Assembly: GCA_964604915.1 (NCBI GenBank)
Contig: CAZSAA010000026.1
Location: 1-9,137 of the forward strand
Reading direction: 5' to 3'
Source: CAZSAA01 sp964604915
GTDB taxonomy: Bacteria > Patescibacteriota > Patescibacteriia > Patescibacteriales > UBA12465
DNA length: 9,137 bases
A program made the translations under genes and the position numbers. Of the stretch, positions 5,877 to 9,137 are shown piece after piece (the first letter of the stretch is position 1; the number at the start of each line of letters is the position of its first letter). Under the pieces are notes generated by a model, which had not been told where the DNA came from, ran no database searches, and was given only the letters and a program-made list of their open reading frames with translations.

Positions 5877-8363
5877 ATGTACGACTACAAAAACATCGAG
5901 AAAAAATGGCAGCAGAAATGGGCGGATTCCGGGCTATATCGGGTAGGGGAAGACCGTGCCAAGCCCAAATATTATATCCTGGACATGTTCCCGTATCCGA
6001 GTGGCGCTGGTTTGCACGTCGGCCATCCCAAGGGCTATATCGCCACCGATGTCCTGGCGCGAGCCAAGATGCTCCAGGGCTTTAACGTCCTGCATCCGAT
6101 GGGCTTCGACGCCTTCGGCCTGCCAGCGGAAAATTATGCCCTAAAGAAGAAGCTCCATCCTCGTATTGCCACCGATGAGAACGTCCTCAATTTCAAGCGG
6201 CAGCTTGAGGCCTTTGGCTTCTCATACGATTGGGAAAGGGAGATAAATACGACCGACCCAGAATACTATAAATGGACACAGTGGATGTTTGCCCGCATGT
6301 TCGAGCGTGGCTTGGTATATGAATCGAGCGAGCCGATCAACTGGTGCCCGTCTTGTCAGACTGGCCTGGCTAACGAGGATGTAGAAGACGGTCGGTGCGA
6401 GCGTTGCGGTACCCTGGTCGAACTAAAACCTTTGCGCCAGTGGGTAATCAGGATAACTGACTATGCGAAGCGTCTCTTAGACGACTTGGATAAATTGCCG
6501 CATTGGGAAAATTCCATTAAGGAGATGCAGCGCAATTGGATTGGCCAGAGTGAAGGTTGCGAGATTGATTTCGGCCTGAGTGGCCGGGACGAGAAGATAA
6601 AGGTGTTTACCACGAGGGTCGATACTATCTTCGGTTGCACCTATGTCGTCCTGGCGCCGGAACATGGCCTCTTAGACCAGCTAAAAGATAGTATCGCCAA
6701 TTGGCCGATCATTGAGGCATACCGTGAATCTATTAAGAACAAGACGACGTTAGAGCGGACTGATTTGAATAAGGATAAGACCGGCGTAGAGGTGGAGGGG
6801 ATAGCGGCGACTAATCCTTTCACCAGTGGCGATATCAAGGTATTCGTGTCCGATTATGTGCTCGGTAGCTACGGTACCGGCGCGGTAATGGCTGTACCGG
6901 CCCACGATGAGCGCGATTTCGAGTTCGCCAAGAAATATGGGTTGGAGATAAAGGCATCGATTGTCCCGGAGAGCGGAGAGATGCTAGATGATAGCCAGGC
7001 GTATACCGAGGACGGCCGTTTGGTCGATTCCGGCGAATTTACCGGTCTCGCTTCGGCTGAGGCGCGGCGCCGGATGGCTGATTGGCTGGAACGGACGCAT
7101 CAGGGCAACCGGAAGGTAAATTATAAGATAAAGGACTGGGTGTTTTCTCGTCAAAGGTATTGGGGCGAACCTATTCCCATCGTCCATTGCCCGGCCTGTG
7201 CCAAACAGATAAAAGATATGGTTGCCGCGGGAGAGAGCCCTCAGGCGGCCGGATTCAATGCTGGTGAGATCCTCAATCCCGGCTCGATAATGGTACGCGA
7301 TGAAGCCTTGCCGGTCCTGTTGCCGGACGTCAAGAGCTATGAGCCATCCGGTACCGGCGAGTCGCCGCTGGCTAAGGTCAAAGAGTGGGTGGATACCGTC
7401 TGTCCTAAGTGCGGCGGCGCGGCTCGGCGCGAGACTAACACCATGCCCCAATGGGCTGGTTCGTCCTGGTATTATTTGCGCTACATCGATCCCAAGAATA
7501 CGCAAGCCTTCGTTGATAAGGAGAAAGAAAAGTATTGGTCGCCTGTCGATTTCTATGTCGGCGGCGCCGAGCACGCTACCCGCCATTTGATCTATGCCCG
7601 TTTTTGGCATAAGTTCCTGTTTGATTTGGGACTGGTGAACTACGAGGAACCGTTTACCAAACTCCAGCATGTCGGGCTCATCATGGGAGAGGACGGCCGG
7701 AAAATGAGTAAGCGTTGGGGCAACGTGATCAATCCCGACGAGGTCATTTCCGCCCACGGCGCGGACGCTATGCGGATATATGAGATGTTCATGAGTCCGT
7801 TCGGGGAATCCTGCGCTTGGAATTCCCAGAGCGTAGTCGGATCACGCAAGTTCCTCGAACGGGTAGAGAGGATAGCTACCAAAGGAGAAGATAGTAAAAA
7901 GATTCTTTCCTTGCTGCATAAGACGATACGGAAGGTGGGCGAGGATGTTGAGGCGTTCAAGCATAATACCGCCATTTCCCAGATGATGATCTTCGTTAAT
8001 GCCGTATACGATGAGGGCGGCGCCTTGAGCGTAGATTCATATCAGAAATTTCTCCTTATCCTGTCGCCTTTTGCCCCGCATCTAGCCGAAGAGCTTTGGG
8101 AAAGGGCAGGGAATAATGATAGTATCTTCAAAGCAACTTGGCCGGTATATGACGAAGCTCTCACTAAGGAAGATTCCTTCACTCTCGCCGTCCAGGTCAA
8201 CGGCAAATTGCGCGCTACCATCGAAGTAGCCGCCGATGCCTCCGAAGAAGATATCAAGGCGCTGGCGTTATCCGATGAGAACGTCGAGAAATGGACAAAA
8301 GGGCAGGCGATAGTCAAGACCATCTATATCAAAGGCAAGTTGTTTAGCATCGTGGTGAAATAG
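5877..8363 (+). CDS. leuS: Leucyl-tRNA synthetase (LeuRS)
   Basis: An 828-aa class I synthetase that charges tRNA-Leu with leucine in the cytoplasm. Seen in order: HIGH-type motif HVGH (47-50); zinc-finger cysteines 157/160/174/177; the CP1 editing domain with threonine-rich TTRVDT (245-250) and GTGAVMAVPAHDERD with Asp344/Asp347, which hydrolyses mischarged tRNA; a second zinc-type set (438/441 and 509/512); WAGSSWYYLRYIDP; GGAEHATRHLIYARFWHK; the KMSKS loop as KMSKR (609-613); then the anticodon-binding helices and the C-terminal domain (VQVNGKLRATIEV...). The order of editing and zinc inserts is that of bacterial LeuRS and the length is normal. The frame is open upstream to a TTG at 5808, but that start would lie at the -10 box and add 23 atypical residues; ATG 5877 gives the usual MYDYKNIEKKWQ start. 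No T-box leader is seen. It is divergent from the mobile mystery operon and appears monocistronic. Confidence 0.97.
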   Translation: MYDYKNIEKKWQQKWADSGLYRVGEDRAKPKYYILDMFPYPSGAGLHVGHPKGYIATDVLARAKMLQGFNVLHPMGFDAFGLPAENYALKKKLHPRIATDENVLNFKRQLEAFGFSYDWEREINTTDPEYYKWTQWMFARMFERGLVYESSEPINWCPSCQTGLANEDVEDGRCERCGTLVELKPLRQWVIRITDYAKRLLDDLDKLPHWENSIKEMQRNWIGQSEGCEIDFGLSGRDEKIKVFTTRVDTIFGCTYVVLAPEHGLLDQLKDSIANWPIIEAYRESIKNKTTLERTDLNKDKTGVEVEGIAATNPFTSGDIKVFVSDYVLGSYGTGAVMAVPAHDERDFEFAKKYGLEIKASIVPESGEMLDDSQAYTEDGRLVDSGEFTGLASAEARRRMADWLERTHQGNRKVNYKIKDWVFSRQRYWGEPIPIVHCPACAKQIKDMVAAGESPQAAGFNAGEILNPGSIMVRDEALPVLLPDVKSYEPSGTGESPLAKVKEWVDTVCPKCGGAARRETNTMPQWAGSSWYYLRYIDPKNTQAFVDKEKEKYWSPVDFYVGGAEHATRHLIYARFWHKFLFDLGLVNYEEPFTKLQHVGLIMGEDGRKMSKRWGNVINPDEVISAHGADAMRIYEMFMSPFGESCAWNSQSVVGSRKFLERVERIATKGEDSKKILSLLHKTIRKVGEDVEAFKHNTAISQMMIFVNAVYDEGGALSVDSYQKFLLILSPFAPHLAEELWERAGNNDSIFKATWPVYDEALTKEDSFTLAVQVNGKLRATIEVAADASEEDIKALALSDENVEKWTKGQAIVKTIYIKGKLFSIVVK

Positions 8364-8365
8364 GG

Positions 8366-8532
8366 TGACTTTATGCGAAAATAGTCAAGAAATAAAGCGA
8401 TGCCCATCCTTGAGGGTGAACAGATTCGCTAGCATAACGACCAGAAGAAACATCTGGTCGTGAATCGGCTATCAATCATGGCTAACCGGTACTGAAAAGT
8501 CTCGGGCGATTTGGTCCTGGGACTTTTTGTTT
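8366..8532 (+). ncRNA. Unidentified structured RNA (leuS 3' UTR or separate ncRNA) ending in a terminator
   Basis: No protein-coding frame, but a chain of stems. (a) TGAC/GTCA plus TAT/ATA (8366-8387). (b) AGCGA/TCGCT (8396-8400 with 8426-8430) enclosing CATCC-TTGA-GGGTG (8405-8418). (c) A perfect 9-bp hairpin, ACGACCAGA (8437-8445) with TCTGGTCGT (8453-8461), loop AGAAACA. (d) ATCGG/CCGGT (8464-8468 with 8486-8490). (e) The terminator at 8495. GATTC (8423-8427) can instead pair with GAATC (8462-8466) around hairpin c, which would break b and d, so two exclusive folds exist. I do not recognise it as tRNA, tmRNA, 6S, SRP, RNase P or a common riboswitch. No separate promoter is evident, so it may be the processed leuS 3' end or a leader-like element. 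Confidence 0.4.
8495..8532 (+). terminator. Intrinsic terminator downstream of leuS
   Basis: A 12-bp stem, AAAAGTCTCGGG (8495-8506) with CCTGGGACTTTT (8516-8527), contains two G-U pairs and a 9-nt loop, then runs into TTTTTGTTTG. It ends leuS transcription about 130 nt after the stop codon, beyond the structured segment, and separates leuS from ligA. Confidence 0.85.
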
Positions 8533-8716
8533 GTCAGGCGAAAAAATGGATGTATATCTAATGTCGTCCAAGCAGGTTAGAAATAGGGAAGCCAATCTAT
8601 AAAATGTTAAGATATTTCCCTAAATTAACTCAAAAAACTGGAGTATCAAAGTCAGTGTAACGTAAACTTGACACTGAATATGGGTTTGGTGCTAATTTAT
8701 CTTTACCCCGAACACG
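8533..8716. other. Non-coding spacer between leuS terminator and ligA promoter
   Basis: No gene of normal size is supported. Two imperfect palindromes are visible: TAGGGAA (8584-8590) with TTCCCTA (8616-8622), whose loop contains an inner ATCT/AGAT pairing, and a perfect 7-bp pair TCAGTGT (8652-8658) with ACACTGA (8671-8677) around a 12-nt loop. Neither has a T-run. They could be regulator sites or a structured RNA, but nothing identifies them. Confidence 0.5.
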
Positions 8717-8746
8717 GTGGCAACGAAGTAGCTGATAAGGTATAAT
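8717..8746 (+). promoter_or_regulatory. Promoter for ligA placed at the start codon
   Basis: TATAAT at 8741-8746 with a moderate -35, GTGGCA (8717-8722), at an 18-nt spacing. Only 8 nt separate the -10 from ATG 8755, so transcription would begin at or within two or three bases of the start codon, giving an almost leaderless mRNA. Confidence 0.55.
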
Positions 8747-8754
8747 ATGAACAT

Positions 8755-9137
8755 ATGGACAAAGAAACCGCTAAGAAAAAAATCGAGAAGTTGAAGGTTG
8801 AAATCGAGTTACATCGGTATAATTACCATGTGCTGGACAAGGAAACCATGCCGGAAGCGGTACTCGACAGCCTCAAGAACGAACTATTCCGACTGGAGAA
8901 TGAATTTCCTTCTCTCATTACGCCCGATTCTCCCACCCAGCGGGTAGGGGGAAAGGCTTTGGATAGGTTCGATAAGGTGACCCATACCCAGCCGATGATA
9001 TCTCTGTTCGATGCTTTTTCCTGGGAAGATATCTCGGACTGGCAGCAGCGTGCCTATAAGATCATCGGCCGCAATCCCGAACCATACTATTGCGAACTGA
9101 AATTGGACGGGTTAGCGATAAGCATAAGGTATGAAGC
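8755..9137 (+). CDS. ligA: NAD+-dependent DNA ligase LigA, N-terminal part (3' end outside window)
   Basis: The first 127 residues are visible and the frame is open to the window edge. LigA seals nicks in replication and repair using NAD+. The Ia domain (about 6-70) has LHRYNYHVLD, then ...PSLITPDSPTQRVGG, a hallmark of bacterial LigA, and the adenylation domain begins with ELKLDG, where Lys116 is the nucleophile adenylated by NAD+. In the Ia domain the Tyr-His pair is kept (Tyr24, His25), but the segment that in E. coli reads IPDAEYD is MPEAVLD here, so E. coli Asp32 and Tyr35, which help bind the NMN half of NAD+, are Glu34 and Leu37; the next Asp (Asp38) is kept. ATG 8755 is the only start consistent with the conserved N-terminus: an in-frame TAA lies just upstream at 8743. 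It is separated from leuS by a terminator and has its own promoter. Confidence 0.95.
   Translation, partial: MDKETAKKKIEKLKVEIELHRYNYHVLDKETMPEAVLDSLKNELFRLENEFPSLITPDSPTQRVGGKALDRFDKVTHTQPMISLFDAFSWEDISDWQQRAYKIIGRNPEPYYCELKLDGLAISIRYE

Noticed and set aside
6984..7757. 257-codon reading frame on the - strand inside leuS
   Set aside because: It is antisense to conserved LeuRS catalytic segments; the translation shows no family motif and is a codon-bias shadow.
8366..8532. tRNA or tmRNA in the spacer after leuS
   Set aside because: No GGTTCGAATCC-like T-arm, cloverleaf or CCA end; the stems do not fit either fold.
8546..8602. 18-codon reading frame starting ATG in the leuS-ligA spacer
   Set aside because: Too short, no ribosome binding site or promoter, and it overlaps a palindrome; no evidence that it is translated.
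1..9137. CRISPR array, insertion sequence ends or integrase attachment sites
   Set aside because: No regularly spaced repeats, no transposase or integrase frames, and no matching direct repeats flanking the mobile mystery pair were found by eye.

Overview
The window looks like a chromosomal piece of a Candidate Phyla Radiation (Patescibacteria) bacterium. This is inferred from five things: short membrane-anchored proteins of no recognisable family; a surface fibre with phage-tail-like repeats; a Cys-rich 'CGNG...EECDG' exoprotein; LeuRS with a KMSKR signature; and a LigA whose Ia domain carries the unusual 'MPEAVLD' stretch. None of the gene starts has a convincing Shine-Dalgarno sequence. 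No marker such as 16S rRNA is present, so the phylum is a reasoned guess.

Left part (1-4458, all + strand): an exported surface-protein region. It opens with the C-terminal end of a fibre-like protein (1-398). Next is a 680-aa signal-peptide-bearing fibre (479-2521) built of GIGTT-type and paired-Cys repeats and ending in a Peptidase_S74 intramolecular chaperone domain. Three small single-membrane-segment proteins follow (2542-2916, 2994-3224, 3260-3484); the last two look like tandem paralogues. A strong intrinsic terminator (3505-3537) closes this set. A 271-aa membrane-anchored protein with 26 cysteines follows (3643-4458). The promoters before 2994 and 3643 share the same TTGCTAGC-N15-TATAAT architecture.

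Middle (4511-5668, - strand): a mobile-mystery-protein A/B pair, that is an HTH regulator and a Fic-domain protein whose genes overlap by 10 nt. Two exact 16-bp copies of a near-palindrome lie immediately upstream and are likely autoregulatory operators. The pair is an accessory module of a type usually seen on mobile elements. An AT-rich spacer separates it from the divergent leuS.

Right part (5877-9137, + strand): housekeeping genes. A complete leuS (828 aa) is followed by a structured non-coding stretch ending in a clear intrinsic terminator (8366-8532). Then come about 200 nt without a convincing gene and the 5' part of ligA (NAD+-dependent DNA ligase), whose -10 box lies so close to the ATG that its mRNA is probably almost leaderless.

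The leads most worth checking are the exported, probably self-cleaving S74 fibre with its small membrane-protein neighbours, and the unidentified structured RNA between leuS and ligA.
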